A DNA stretch of 64,000 bases from an uncultured Bacteroidales bacterium (lineage in GTDB: Bacteria; Bacteroidota; Bacteroidia; Bacteroidales; Bacteroidaceae), in contig CASFRV010000001.1 of the NCBI GenBank assembly GCA_949297215.1, forward strand, positions 558,001-622,000. The letters are read 5' to 3'. Positions 55,224 through 63,179 of this stretch are shown one piece after another. Within the stretch, counting starts at the first letter, position 1, and each line of letters begins with the position of its first letter. The notes beneath the pieces are model-generated. The model searched no databases and was not told the origin of the DNA. It worked only from the letters and a program-made list of their open reading frames with translations. Both the position numbers and the translations under genes were made by a program.

Positions 55224-55541
55224 ATGAAGAAAGGATTACTCTACATATTGTTCGCAACAGCGCTCTCTCTTCCGGCCGCAGCGACAGAGAGAAGTCTCTC
55301 TCTTGAAGCCGAAAGCGAAGAGGCTGCGGTGCTGTCTGAAAAAATCGCCATTTCGTTCGAAAAAAATGCGCTACGCATTCAGCGTGCCGAAGGCTACACC
55401 GTATATATATATAACATCACGGGCGTCAAAGTGGCTTCCTACAAGATCGACAGCGCCGAAAAGACCATCACGCTCAATTTGGAGAAAGGCTATTACATCG
55501 TAAAGGTAGGCGACGTGGCGCGCAGGATATTGGTAAGATAA
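55224..55541 (+). CDS. Small secreted protein made of a type IX sorting-like domain
   Basis: 105 residues. A signal peptide (MKKGLLYILFATALSLPAAA) and about 25 variable acidic residues precede a single domain: LRIQRAEGYTVYIYNITGVKVA, KTITLNLEKGYYIVKVGDVARRILVR. This is the pattern of C-terminal sorting domains of type IX secretion cargo (two short strands, G-x-Y-I-V-x-V, basic last strand). No cargo domain is attached. It has its own strong promoter and terminator, so it is a real gene, not a fragment. Function unknown; it may be a processed leftover or an assembly factor. Confidence 0.68.
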   Translation: MKKGLLYILFATALSLPAAATERSLSLEAESEEAAVLSEKIAISFEKNALRIQRAEGYTVYIYNITGVKVASYKIDSAEKTITLNLEKGYYIVKVGDVARRILVR

Positions 55542-55594
55542 TTCTGCAACAGCTGCCATCGTATCGCCCGTACAATAAAAATATTGACAGCAGA

Positions 55595-55631
55595 AAGATA
55601 AGCCGGCAGCGTCCGTTGCTTATCTTTTTCT
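55595..55631 (+). terminator. Terminator of the small sorting-domain-like gene
   Basis: AAGATAAGC (55595-55603) pairs perfectly with GCTTATCTT (55618-55626), followed by T's. Confidence 0.7.
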
Positions 55632-55655
55632 GTATTCGCACACAACTCTCCCGCG

Positions 55656-56195
55656 ATGAAAAGTGACGAAGAGCTCCTTCAAGCCTTACGCGATCCCTCG
55701 TGCAGATACGAAGCATTCGAGGAGCTCGTGCGTTGCTACTCCCAACCACTTTATCTCCAAATACGCCGTCTCGTCCAATGGCACGACGATGCCGATGACG
55801 TCTTGCAAAACACCTTTATGAAGGCATGGAGCGCCATTGCTTCCTTCCGCGGCGAATCGCGTCTCTCCACATGGCTCTACCGTATCGCGCTGAACGAAGC
55901 CCTTACTTTCCTGACCCGCACCAAAACCGCCGATTCTTTAGACGACGCCGACGACAGCGCTACCCGCAGCCTGCAAAGCGATCCCTATTTTGATGGCGAC
56001 GAGCTGCAAGCCCGTTTGCAGGAAGCCATATCCCTGTTGCCGCCGAAGCAGCGTGTGGTTTTCAACATGAAATACTTCGACGAAATGAAATACGAGGAAA
56101 TGAGCGACATTCTCGGCACGTCGGTCGGGGCTTTAAAGGCTTCCTACCATCTCGCAGTGAAAAAAATTGAGGCCTATTTCCGGGAGAAAAATTAA
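55656..56195 (+). CDS. ECF-type RNA polymerase sigma factor
   Basis: 179 residues. Sigma region 2 spans about residues 20-85 (CYSQPLYLQIRRLVQWHDDADDVLQNTFMKAW, the DADDVLQ and FRGESRLSTWLYRIA blocks), and region 4 about 125-178 (LLPPKQRVVFNMKYFDEMKYEEMSDILGTSVGALKASYH). It belongs to the ECF group. The next two genes, a one-helix membrane protein and a secreted helical protein, are in the same direction and look like its regulators. No matching ECF promoter could be confirmed upstream. Confidence 0.9.
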   Translation: MKSDEELLQALRDPSCRYEAFEELVRCYSQPLYLQIRRLVQWHDDADDVLQNTFMKAWSAIASFRGESRLSTWLYRIALNEALTFLTRTKTADSLDDADDSATRSLQSDPYFDGDELQARLQEAISLLPPKQRVVFNMKYFDEMKYEEMSDILGTSVGALKASYHLAVKKIEAYFREKN

Positions 56196-56240
56196 ACCCC
56201 GGCCTGCAACCGTAGTCAAACCCATAAAAAACCAGCCATC

Positions 56241-56615
56241 ATGACCGCAACCATCCATAACATCCCGGTCCGCCCCTCCGGCGAGCTCTTTAAGGTGCCC
56301 GACGGCTATTTCGAGCGGTTTACGTCGGAACTCATGATGAAAATCAAGCAAACCGATGGCGCCTTGCAGCGCGAGAAAGGCCGTTTCAGGGCTTTCGGCA
56401 AATTCTATGAGCGTCTGCGTCCTTTCATCAGCGCTGCGGCCGTGCTGCTTTTCGCGGTTTTGCTTTCCCACTTCTTTTATGTGGCCATTTCCGACGACAG
56501 CGGTTCCCTTGCATCCTCAGCTGCCGTCACTGACAATTTGACAGACTCAGAGATGGCGGATGCATACACTTATTTCATCAACGAATATGACGCTTTTTAT
56601 GGCATCGACGAGTAA
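56241..56615 (+). CDS. Single-pass membrane protein, probable anti-sigma factor
   Basis: 124 residues. The N-terminal about 75 are cytoplasmic and helical (PDGYFERFTSELMMKIKQTDG), one transmembrane helix follows (FISAAAVLLFAVLLSHFFYVAI, about 62-84), and a short periplasmic tail ends the protein. Position right after the ECF sigma gene and this topology are typical of membrane anti-sigma factors in Bacteroidota. No ZAS or RsgI-type motif is visible, so the role is inferred from context. The next gene overlaps its end. Confidence 0.6.
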   Translation: MTATIHNIPVRPSGELFKVPDGYFERFTSELMMKIKQTDGALQREKGRFRAFGKFYERLRPFISAAAVLLFAVLLSHFFYVAISDDSGSLASSAAVTDNLTDSEMADAYTYFINEYDAFYGIDE

Positions 56616-57120
56616 CGCCCCCCAACGTTTTTTACGGCTGTTGGCCGCATCTCTCTTCTTTGCGTGGATGTGTGCTCCCTCCGCTTCCGCCGCAACAACC
56701 GACGACGGGAGCGTAAAGTGGACTGCTATCCGTCCGGCCGACAAGCAATCGCGCGACGACCGGCACAAAGAGCGGAAAAAGATGTTCGAGGCTTTCGTAG
56801 CACGCGAAGCCGGCCTGACCCGAGAGGAGGCCGCCGTCTTTTTCCCTTTGCTCCACGAGTACCACATGCAGCAGCGCGACATCAACCGTAAAATCAGACG
56901 GGCCACGCGCAGAGTGCGGCAGGAAAAGCTCAGCGACCGCGAGTGTAGCAAACTGTTGGACGAAATTGTACGCCTGAAGCGCAGTTCCGTTTCCCTGGAA
57001 GAGAAATATATCCATTTATGGGAGCAGAAGATTTCCCCCGCCAAGGTGCTGAAAGTCATCGACGCCGAGCACCGTTTCGGCCGGCAGATGTTCCGCCGCT
57101 TCATCAAGCAGAAAAAGTAG
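56587..57120 (+). CDS. Secreted helical protein, Spy/ZraP-like in style
   Basis: About 177 residues with a signal peptide (FLRLLAASLFFAWMCAPSASAA) and a highly charged helical mature part with repeated Arg/Lys and Glu (REAGLTREEAAVFFPLLHEYH, RKIRRATRRVRQEKLSDRECSKLLDEIVRLK). The LTREEAAVFFPLL segment echoes the LTxxQ-type start of Spy/CpxP-like periplasmic chaperones. Third gene of the ECF cassette; it may sense or buffer the stress that releases the sigma factor. The ATG at 56587 overlaps the upstream gene by 29 bases; one at 56599 is an alternative. Confidence 0.62.
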   Translation: MTLFMASTSNAPQRFLRLLAASLFFAWMCAPSASAATTDDGSVKWTAIRPADKQSRDDRHKERKKMFEAFVAREAGLTREEAAVFFPLLHEYHMQQRDINRKIRRATRRVRQEKLSDRECSKLLDEIVRLKRSSVSLEEKYIHLWEQKISPAKVLKVIDAEHRFGRQMFRRFIKQKK

Positions 57121-57144
57121 AGAAACATCCTTTCCGTTTCCCCC

Positions 57145-57188
57145 TGCGGCCCGACCGTCATTTCTGACAGCCGGGCCGCAACTTTTAT
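57145..57188 (+). terminator. Terminator of the ECF cassette
   Basis: TGCGGCCCG (57145-57153) pairs perfectly with CGGGCCGCA (57172-57180); GTCA/TGAC pairs inside; ACTTTTATC follows. Confidence 0.75.
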
Positions 57189-57263
57189 CTCGCTCTTTTC
57201 CTCCCTGCATAATGGCATGGTTTTTGTTTCCTCCCTTGTCAGAATTTTATAAAGCCTAACAAA

Positions 57264-59315
57264 ATGCAGAAAGGTACCATAGGAATTACCACTGAGAACA
57301 TCTTTCCCGTTATCAAGAAGTTCTTGTACAGCGACCACGAGATATTTCTCCGCGAACTGGTCTCCAACGCTGTCGATGCCACACAGAAACTGAAAACTTT
57401 CGCCTCCAAAGGCGACTTCAAAGGCGAGCTGGGCGATCTCACCATCCGCGTAAGCGTGGATAAAGACAAGGGAACGCTCACCATCTCCGACCGCGGTCTG
57501 GGCATGACGGCCGAGGAAATCGACAAGTATATCAACCAGATCGCTTTTTCCGGTGCCAACGACTTTTTGGAGAAGTATAAAAACGATGCCAACGCCATCA
57601 TCGGTCATTTTGGCTTGGGCTTCTACTCCTCTTTCATGGTGTCGAAAAAGGTAGAAATCGTCACAAAGAGCTATCGCGACGATGCACAGGCCGTCAAATG
57701 GAGCTGCGACGGTTCTCCTGCCTTCGAAATCGAGGACACCGAGCGCGACGGCCGCGGCACCGACGTCATACTCTATATCGACGACGATTGCAAGGCATTT
57801 CTTGAAAAGGAAAAGATCACCGAGTTGCTTCGCAAATACTGCCGCTTCCTGCCCATCCCCGTAGCTTTTGGCAAAAAAACGGAATGGAAAGATGGTAAGG
57901 AAGTTGAAACCGACGAGGACAACGTCGTCAACGACACCGAACCGCTGTGGACCAAGACTCCGTCTACGTTGAAGGACGACGACTACAAGAAGTTCTATCG
58001 CGACCTCTATCCCATGTCCGACGAACCGCTTTTCTGGATACACCTGAACGTCGATTATCCCTTCCACTTGACGGGCATTCTCTATTTCCCGAAAATTAAG
58101 AGCAACATCGACATCCGTCGCAACCGCATACAGCTCTATTGCAACCAGGTGTACGTCACCGACCAAGTGGAAAACATCGTCCCCGACTTCCTGACGCTCC
58201 TTCACGGCGTCATCGATTCGCCCGATATTCCCCTGAACGTCAGCCGAAGCTACTTGCAGAGCGATGCCAACGTGAAAAAGATTTCTACCTACATCACGAA
58301 AAAAGTAGCCGACCGCCTGAGCTCCATCTTCAAGAACGACCGCAAGGCTTTCGAGGAGAAATGGGACGATTTGAAGCTCTTCATCCATTATGGCATGCTT
58401 TCGCAGGACGATTTCTACGACAAAGCCAAGAGTTTTGCCTTGCTGAAGGACGTAGAAGGCAAGTGCTACACGTATGACGAGTACAAAGAGCTCATCCAGA
58501 CGGCACAAACCGACAAAGACGGAAATCTTATCTATCTTTACGCCAACGATAAGGAAGCTCAATACAGTTACATCGACGCGGCACAGAGCAAGGGATACAG
58601 CGTTCTCCTGATGGACGGCCAGCTCGATACGGCCCTTGTCGGCATGTTGGAGCAGAAGTTTGAGAAGGCCCGTTTCTCCCGTGTCGACGGCGACACCATC
58701 GACCGTCTCATCGCAAAGGAAAACGACCGGAAGAACAGTTTGTCCGACGACGAGGCTGCCAAGTTGTCCGAAGTGTTCCGCTCGCAAATGCCGGCGAAAG
58801 ACAAAGCCGAGTTCCACGTCAGCGCCGAGTCGATGGGCGAGGACAGCACGCCTGTCATCATCACCCAAAGCGAGTACATGCGTCGTATGAAAGACATGAG
58901 CCGCCTGCAACCCGGTATGTCGTTCTATGGCGAAATGCCCGACATGTACAACGTCGTGCTCAACGCCGACCACCGTCTCATCAAGGAAGTGCTCGATGGC
59001 ATCAAGAGCATCGAAGGCGATTTGCAGCCCGTCGAAGCCGAGCTCAAGGGCCTGGAAGCCCGCCGCAAGGTCCTCGAAGAGGCACAGCGCGGCAAAAAGC
59101 CGGAAGAAATCACCGACGAGCAGCGCAGTGAGCTCGACAAGTGCCATACCGATATTGAAAACGAGCAGAAAAAGAAGAACGAACTTCTTTCTGCCTATGG
59201 CAAGGACAACCGGGTGGTTCACCAGCTCATCGACCTGGCTTTGCTGCAAAACGGCCTCTTAAAGGGCGAGGCGCTCACCAAGTTCCTGAAACGGAGCGTC
59301 GACCTGATAAAATAA
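57264..59315 (+). CDS. htpG: Hsp90 chaperone HtpG
   Basis: 683 residues. ATP-dependent chaperone. The N-terminal ATPase shows IFLRELVSNAVDA, DRGLGMT and GHFGLGFYSSFMV; the middle domain shows the catalytic Arg region NVSRSYLQSD; the C-terminus is a charged dimerisation domain rich in Lys/Glu (ERRKVLEEAQRGKKPEEI). Length is normal for Bacteroidota HtpG. No consensus promoter was recognised in the 80 bases before the ATG; a stress-specific promoter is possible. Confidence 0.96.
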   Translation: MQKGTIGITTENIFPVIKKFLYSDHEIFLRELVSNAVDATQKLKTFASKGDFKGELGDLTIRVSVDKDKGTLTISDRGLGMTAEEIDKYINQIAFSGANDFLEKYKNDANAIIGHFGLGFYSSFMVSKKVEIVTKSYRDDAQAVKWSCDGSPAFEIEDTERDGRGTDVILYIDDDCKAFLEKEKITELLRKYCRFLPIPVAFGKKTEWKDGKEVETDEDNVVNDTEPLWTKTPSTLKDDDYKKFYRDLYPMSDEPLFWIHLNVDYPFHLTGILYFPKIKSNIDIRRNRIQLYCNQVYVTDQVENIVPDFLTLLHGVIDSPDIPLNVSRSYLQSDANVKKISTYITKKVADRLSSIFKNDRKAFEEKWDDLKLFIHYGMLSQDDFYDKAKSFALLKDVEGKCYTYDEYKELIQTAQTDKDGNLIYLYANDKEAQYSYIDAAQSKGYSVLLMDGQLDTALVGMLEQKFEKARFSRVDGDTIDRLIAKENDRKNSLSDDEAAKLSEVFRSQMPAKDKAEFHVSAESMGEDSTPVIITQSEYMRRMKDMSRLQPGMSFYGEMPDMYNVVLNADHRLIKEVLDGIKSIEGDLQPVEAELKGLEARRKVLEEAQRGKKPEEITDEQRSELDKCHTDIENEQKKKNELLSAYGKDNRVVHQLIDLALLQNGLLKGEALTKFLKRSVDLIK

Positions 59316-59340
59316 TTCTTCAATAGCCATTAGTCTTTCC

Positions 59341-59385
59341 ATCCCTCCCGCTGCCGCGCCGGCAGCCGGGAGGGATTTTTCTTTC
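59341..59385 (+). terminator. htpG terminator
   Basis: ATCCCTCCCG (59341-59350) pairs perfectly with CGGGAGGGAT (59367-59376), CTGCC with GGCAG inside, then TTTTTC. Confidence 0.85.
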
Positions 59386-59462
59386 AATTTGTCACCATCC
59401 CGACGGGCAATCAAGAGGAATTACCTATCTTTATAGCTCCTTTACCGGTAATCAAAGTATGT

Positions 59463-60407
59463 ATGAAAGCTAACATCTCCATTCTTCTCCTCCTGTTTGC
59501 AGGCTTCATTGGCAGCTCCGCCTGCTCTTCGCCGAAGGCCGAAAGACATCACGTCGCAGCGAAGCAGCCGGCCGCGGCCCCCAAAATGGCCGCTCCGCAA
59601 CCGGTGGACGCTGTTTACAGTCCGGCCGACTCGCTCGAAATTGTCCGCCTCCTGGCCCGCGGCTTGCGCGATTTTAAACCCAAGGAAGCCACACTTTCCT
59701 TTGCCCGCCATTTCGTCGGCCGGCCTTATGTTGGTCAGACGTTGGAGCAAACGCCGTCGGAACGCCTCGTTGTCAACCTGAAAGGGCTCGATTGCACCAC
59801 TTTGGTCGAAACCGTCGCTGCTCTCACCCTGACTTATGCTCAGCAAAGCACCTCCTTTGCCGACTTCTGCGCCAACTTGCGGCGGCTCCGCTATTTCGAC
59901 GGCCGCACAGACGGTTATTGCTCGCGCCTTCATTATTTCGGCTGGTGGATAGCCGACAACGAGCGGCGCGGCCTCGTTACGTCCGTCGCCGTACCCGCCA
60001 CGCTCGCCGCTAAGTTCACGTGGAACGTGGGCTACATGTCGGCCCATCCCGACAAATACAGGCATTTGGCCGGGCAGCCCGCCCGCATCGACTCCATACG
60101 CGCGCTCGAACAGCGTTTCAACGGCACCGTGCGCACCTATCTGCCCAAGAACAAGACCGGGCTGTCGCGTGAGCAGCTCGCCATGATACACGACGGCGAC
60201 ATCCTGGCCATCGTGACGAGCAAACGGGGGCTCGACTACGCCCACCTCGGTTTTGCCGTGTGGGGACGCGACGGCAAGCTGCATCTGCTCAACGCTTCGT
60301 CTCTGTATAAAAAGGTGGTCGAGGACGAAGTTACGTTGCAAACCTACTTATCGCGTCATCCCTCGTTTTTAGGTGTCGAGGTGCTGCGTCTGAAAGCCGC
60401 ACCATGA
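59463..60407 (+). CDS. DUF1460 amidase-like lipoprotein (NlpC/P60 superfamily)
   Basis: 314 residues. Lipoprotein signal with LFAGFIGSSAC, then a Ala/Pro-rich linker and the DUF1460 domain: RHFVGRPYVGQTLE, then NLKGLDCTTLVETVAALT with the catalytic Cys, RLHYFGWW with a conserved His, and HDGDILAIVTSKRGLDYAHLGFAVW with the active-site His. Structures in the family show NlpC/P60-type N-acetylmuramoyl-L-alanine amidase activity on cell-wall fragments. It is the last backbone gene before the AT-rich island. A weak TATCTTTA at 59426-59433 may be its promoter. Confidence 0.85.
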   Translation: MKANISILLLLFAGFIGSSACSSPKAERHHVAAKQPAAAPKMAAPQPVDAVYSPADSLEIVRLLARGLRDFKPKEATLSFARHFVGRPYVGQTLEQTPSERLVVNLKGLDCTTLVETVAALTLTYAQQSTSFADFCANLRRLRYFDGRTDGYCSRLHYFGWWIADNERRGLVTSVAVPATLAAKFTWNVGYMSAHPDKYRHLAGQPARIDSIRALEQRFNGTVRTYLPKNKTGLSREQLAMIHDGDILAIVTSKRGLDYAHLGFAVWGRDGKLHLLNASSLYKKVVEDEVTLQTYLSRHPSFLGVEVLRLKAAP

Positions 60408-60413
60408 TTTTCG

Positions 60414-60445
60414 GCCGTCTGCTCCATCGGGCAGGCGGCTTTTTT
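60414..60445 (+). terminator. Terminator after the DUF1460 gene
   Basis: GCCGTCTGC (60414-60422) pairs with GCAGGCGGC (60431-60439) with one G-T pair, then TTTTTT. It marks the left edge of the AT-rich island. Confidence 0.85.
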
Positions 60446-60620
60446 GATAAAACGATGTTAGAATAGGGGTATATTAGAAATAAGCTATTTATGATCTTTT
60501 CTCAAAGAGTGCGGTTCTGACTTGGAAATGGTCACAAATTCTGTAATGGGTAGCATAGACAACCCTACTTAGTCAATTCTCTATTTTTAGAGATTATCAT
60601 TGAAAGGCATTTCGATAAAT

Positions 60621-61454
60621 TTATGTGGGCTGTTTTATGTTCCATGAGATACAGTTTAGCCCGCCTCCATGACAGATTATATTTGAGATATCAATCGGTT
60701 CGATGCAACCTTGATAGTCCGAGAATGCCGCCTCAATTTGCTGTAACGCTTGCTCATCTTCCTTCATATTGAATATAGGTACTATGATAACATTCTTTGT
60801 CTGAAGAAAATTGATGTATGCCCAAGAATATTCTCTATTACGTGGGTGAGTGGAGTATTTCATGACTATGACATCAAAATTCCGTTCCAATTCTTTTAGA
60901 AACTTATTTGCAAAATAGCGAGACATTTCGTAAGCTGTCAGCAAAACTGTGTTCTGATTAACCCAACGGACAATACCATCAGCATGACCATATGTTTCTG
61001 ATTTATCCCACGGCAGAAAGATAATGCTACATTCAAATAACTGTTCAAGCATGGCAATTATCTTGTTGCGTGGAATATTTTTGTTCTCACTAAATACCTT
61101 TTCAGTCATTATCACTTTATTGGGACACTTAATAATGTTACCGCCATCTATTATCAAATTAGTTTTGACGATCGGAATATTCAAATCTTGTAAAACGGCA
61201 ATCGGGTCTGTTAGATAGCTCTTTCCGTTCTCGTTCTGCAAGTAGTCTGGCTTATAAGTGTATTGTACAAACTTGGTTTTGTTGACTTGTATGGGCATAT
61301 AATCCCTGCACCAATAATCTTTGGTATGGTGTAGGAAACCATATTTAATTCTATACTTATCCAACAACTTGCAGATGTTATTTATCGGAACTGGAAAGTC
61401 CTTTAATGCCCATTCCGAGAAATATACAGTATCGGTCAGTCGGTCGGTAACCAT
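60621..61454 (-). CDS. Agmatine/peptidylarginine deiminase-family protein (short form)
   Basis: 277 residues. The guanidino-deiminase fold is clear: WCRDYMPIQ with Arg50-Asp51, the IDGGNI segment, GHADGIVRW with His157 and Asp159, and HGGGLNCISW with the nucleophile Cys268 near the end. All four catalytic positions are present, so the enzyme should be active. It lacks about 50-60 N-terminal residues of the usual agmatine deiminases and begins DRLTDTVYFSEW, a start I recall from a separate Bacteroidota subgroup. The substrate (agmatine, free or protein-bound arginine) cannot be told from sequence. It is third in the operon and overlaps the upstream gene by 19 bases. Confidence 0.82.
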   Translation of the reverse strand: MVTDRLTDTVYFSEWALKDFPVPINNICKLLDKYRIKYGFLHHTKDYWCRDYMPIQVNKTKFVQYTYKPDYLQNENGKSYLTDPIAVLQDLNIPIVKTNLIIDGGNIIKCPNKVIMTEKVFSENKNIPRNKIIAMLEQLFECSIIFLPWDKSETYGHADGIVRWVNQNTVLLTAYEMSRYFANKFLKELERNFDVIVMKYSTHPRNREYSWAYINFLQTKNVIIVPIFNMKEDEQALQQIEAAFSDYQGCIEPIDISNIICHGGGLNCISWNIKQPT

Positions 61455-62074
61455 ATATCGCCTTTGAGTTTATACTGCCATTGCCGTGTGTCCTTTTCTG
61501 TTGTTCTCTTACCGTCTTTTATAATGTATACCCCTTTTCTCGCATTTGGTAAAAGATTTTCTTGTGGAAGATGTTCATCATCAACCCATACGATGCTGGA
61601 CCTATCGTTTAGTGAGAAGCCATTAAGATAATATTTTAAGTATAGAACTCGTTCATCGCGAAATGCCCCTTTGGAAGTCAGAGGGATAAAATCTTTTTGC
61701 TCAATGTCATATATCGAATATTCACGAATCAGAGCCGAAGCCCTGTATTCTTGCTCCTCATTCTCAAAAGTAATGTCGAATCCTGAACTGTGCATGTAAA
61801 TTGACATAAGTGGTAAATAAGGTTCCTCATATGGATCTTTTGTTTCTTCGCTTGTATGATTCCTATGATACATGATTGGGTCTTTGATTGCATCCGGTTT
61901 GTTGCTCTCGTCATGATAGTAAAATTCAACTGTGCGAATGTACACTCTGTATACATCATTTACCTTAATATAGCCTCCATAGATGAAATGAGAAGCCAAG
62001 TTTTTAAACGTATCTGTTAATTCTTCAATCGAAGAATGGCGTTTGAAGTTTGACAGATGTTCATATAATGTCAT
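61436..62074 (-). CDS. Unknown protein between caspase-like and deiminase genes
   Basis: 212 residues, soluble, no signal or membrane segment, rich in Tyr, Glu and Asp. I do not recognise it firmly. One stretch has spacing like 3-methyladenine DNA glycosylases: Glu50-x-Tyr52 and DPIMYHRN (residues 65-72), then PLMSIYMHSSGFDITF and YRASALIRE (to 118). This likeness is weak and by eye. The start overlaps the caspase-like stop by 4 bases (ATGA), and the end overlaps the deiminase start, so it is tightly built into the operon. It may be a nucleic-acid sensor, adaptor or second effector. Confidence 0.6.
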   Translation of the reverse strand: MTLYEHLSNFKRHSSIEELTDTFKNLASHFIYGGYIKVNDVYRVYIRTVEFYYHDESNKPDAIKDPIMYHRNHTSEETKDPYEEPYLPLMSIYMHSSGFDITFENEEQEYRASALIREYSIYDIEQKDFIPLTSKGAFRDERVLYLKYYLNGFSLNDRSSIVWVDDEHLPQENLLPNARKGVYIIKDGKRTTEKDTRQWQYKLKGDIWLPTD

Positions 62075-62643
62075 ACTGCAGTAAATTTAAGTTCTTCTAA
62101 TAGCGAGCTATATGTTCTTCTGAACTTACTGGATTTATTTAGAATTATACCTATATTCTTGATGTGCATAAGCTCATTGAAATACGCCATGTCTGCTATT
62201 GCCGACCTCATTGTATCTACTGATGACCTGTATCCAGTCACTAATTTCGCTCCTGTTTGTTCCTTAAATTTTAAGGCTAAGTTTTCGTTAGCCAACGTTC
62301 GGCATGAACTAAAATGGACAATCTTGTTGAAAAAGAATTCTTTATTTAAATTGGCAAGTTCTGCCAAATCAATATCACCATTTTCTCCTTCAAACGAGAG
62401 AGCATGATTCCATCCATGAGACGAGAAATAGATGATATCATACTTGTTAAATTTGCGTTTGTCATTGGTAAAGTAATCCATATAATATTGTAAATTTTCT
62501 CTCGACAGAATATGTCTGTGTACAATATTACAGTTATAGAAGTTACTCAAGCAATCTAAAAGCAACTTAGTTTCAAGTTTAAACTGATTGCCCTTGTGGC
62601 TGTTATATAGCCATTCCGTTTCAAAACAAATTATGTTATGCAT
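62071..62643 (-). CDS. Caspase-like protease (DUF6642-like)
   Basis: 190 residues. The sequence follows the DUF6642 pattern as I remember it: ICFETEWLYN at the N-terminus, YDIIYFSSHGWNHALSF with His76, DIDLAELANL, KIVHFSSCRTL with Cys114, and AKLVTGYRSSVD with a following SAIADMAYFNEL. His76 and Cys114 sit at the ends of adjacent strands as in caspase and CHAT proteases, so a Cys-His protease is likely. It is the first gene of the operon. Stand-alone caspase-like proteins in bacteria often act in abortive infection; that is inference here. Confidence 0.75.
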   Translation of the reverse strand: MHNIICFETEWLYNSHKGNQFKLETKLLLDCLSNFYNCNIVHRHILSRENLQYYMDYFTNDKRKFNKYDIIYFSSHGWNHALSFEGENGDIDLAELANLNKEFFFNKIVHFSSCRTLANENLALKFKEQTGAKLVTGYRSSVDTMRSAIADMAYFNELMHIKNIGIILNKSSKFRRTYSSLLEELKFTAV

Positions 62644-62666
62644 AGTTTAATAAAGTATTACATTTA

Positions 62667-62868
62667 TCACTCTGTACCAAGCTTATTTGGAATAAGGAGA
62701 TTACGAACATCATTTCTTTAGATGCTTGCAATCTGGTATAATACAGGAATGGGAGGCTTCACCTTATTCATGACATACGGATTAACCATGTTGAAAGTCT
62801 TTCCAACCTGTTTTCAATTCTGTTTGGCAAATGCCCTTAGCCTCCAAAACCTCTTATATTAGATTCAT
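62667..62868 (-). pseudogene. Decayed XRE-family regulator upstream of the caspase-like operon
   Basis: Reading leftward from the ATG at 62868 gives MNLI, a TAA, then EVLEAKGICQTEL, a frameshift, then VGKTFNMVNPYVMNKVKPP, QIASI, another TAA, then RNDVRNLLIPNK. These match, in order, a small helix-turn-helix protein common in Bacteroidota beside restriction-modification and other defence genes (helix-turn-helix with QTxLAExxGKxFNMVNxYV). Two nonsense codons and one frameshift kill it. It ends 24 bases before the caspase-like ATG and probably once regulated the operon. Confidence 0.78.
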
Positions 62869-63179
62869 ATTTGCATTATTTCGTCTAACGGCTACAAAGG
62901 TGCATAATTTATTTGGTAAGTGGCTCGTTTAAGAAAAGAGATTGTTACTTTTGAAGCGATAAACGCATGATTTGAAAAAGCAAAATTGGGAAATGTAATA
63001 AAATCAACAGATTTGCAGATAATAACTCGTCTAAGCAGTAATTTATCGTAAACATTTTTATTAGCAACTTATCTGTCAAAAAAGTATATTCAGACAGAAC
63101 GAAACAAGCTCAATACTAACATTTGCCATGATACCCAATAGCAGTTTTGCTATCTCTTTCTCCGAACGATTACGGTTGC
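62869..63179. other. AT-rich stretch without recognisable genes
   Basis: No gene found. It must hold the promoter of the leftward operon; no good match to the consensus was seen on the - strand. A TACTTTTG at 62946-62953 on the + strand is an isolated -7 box pointing to the decayed integrase. Confidence 0.5.

Noticed and set aside
56547-59249. A 900-codon open frame antisense to htpG and the ECF cassette
   Set aside because: It spans several real genes and their terminators in the opposite direction and shows only low-complexity Val/Leu/Phe-rich sequence.
60621-61454. Classical arginine deiminase (arcA) or housekeeping agmatine deiminase
   Set aside because: The motifs are of the PAD/agmatine type, not ArcA; the N-terminus is shorter than housekeeping agmatine deiminases and no putrescine genes are nearby.
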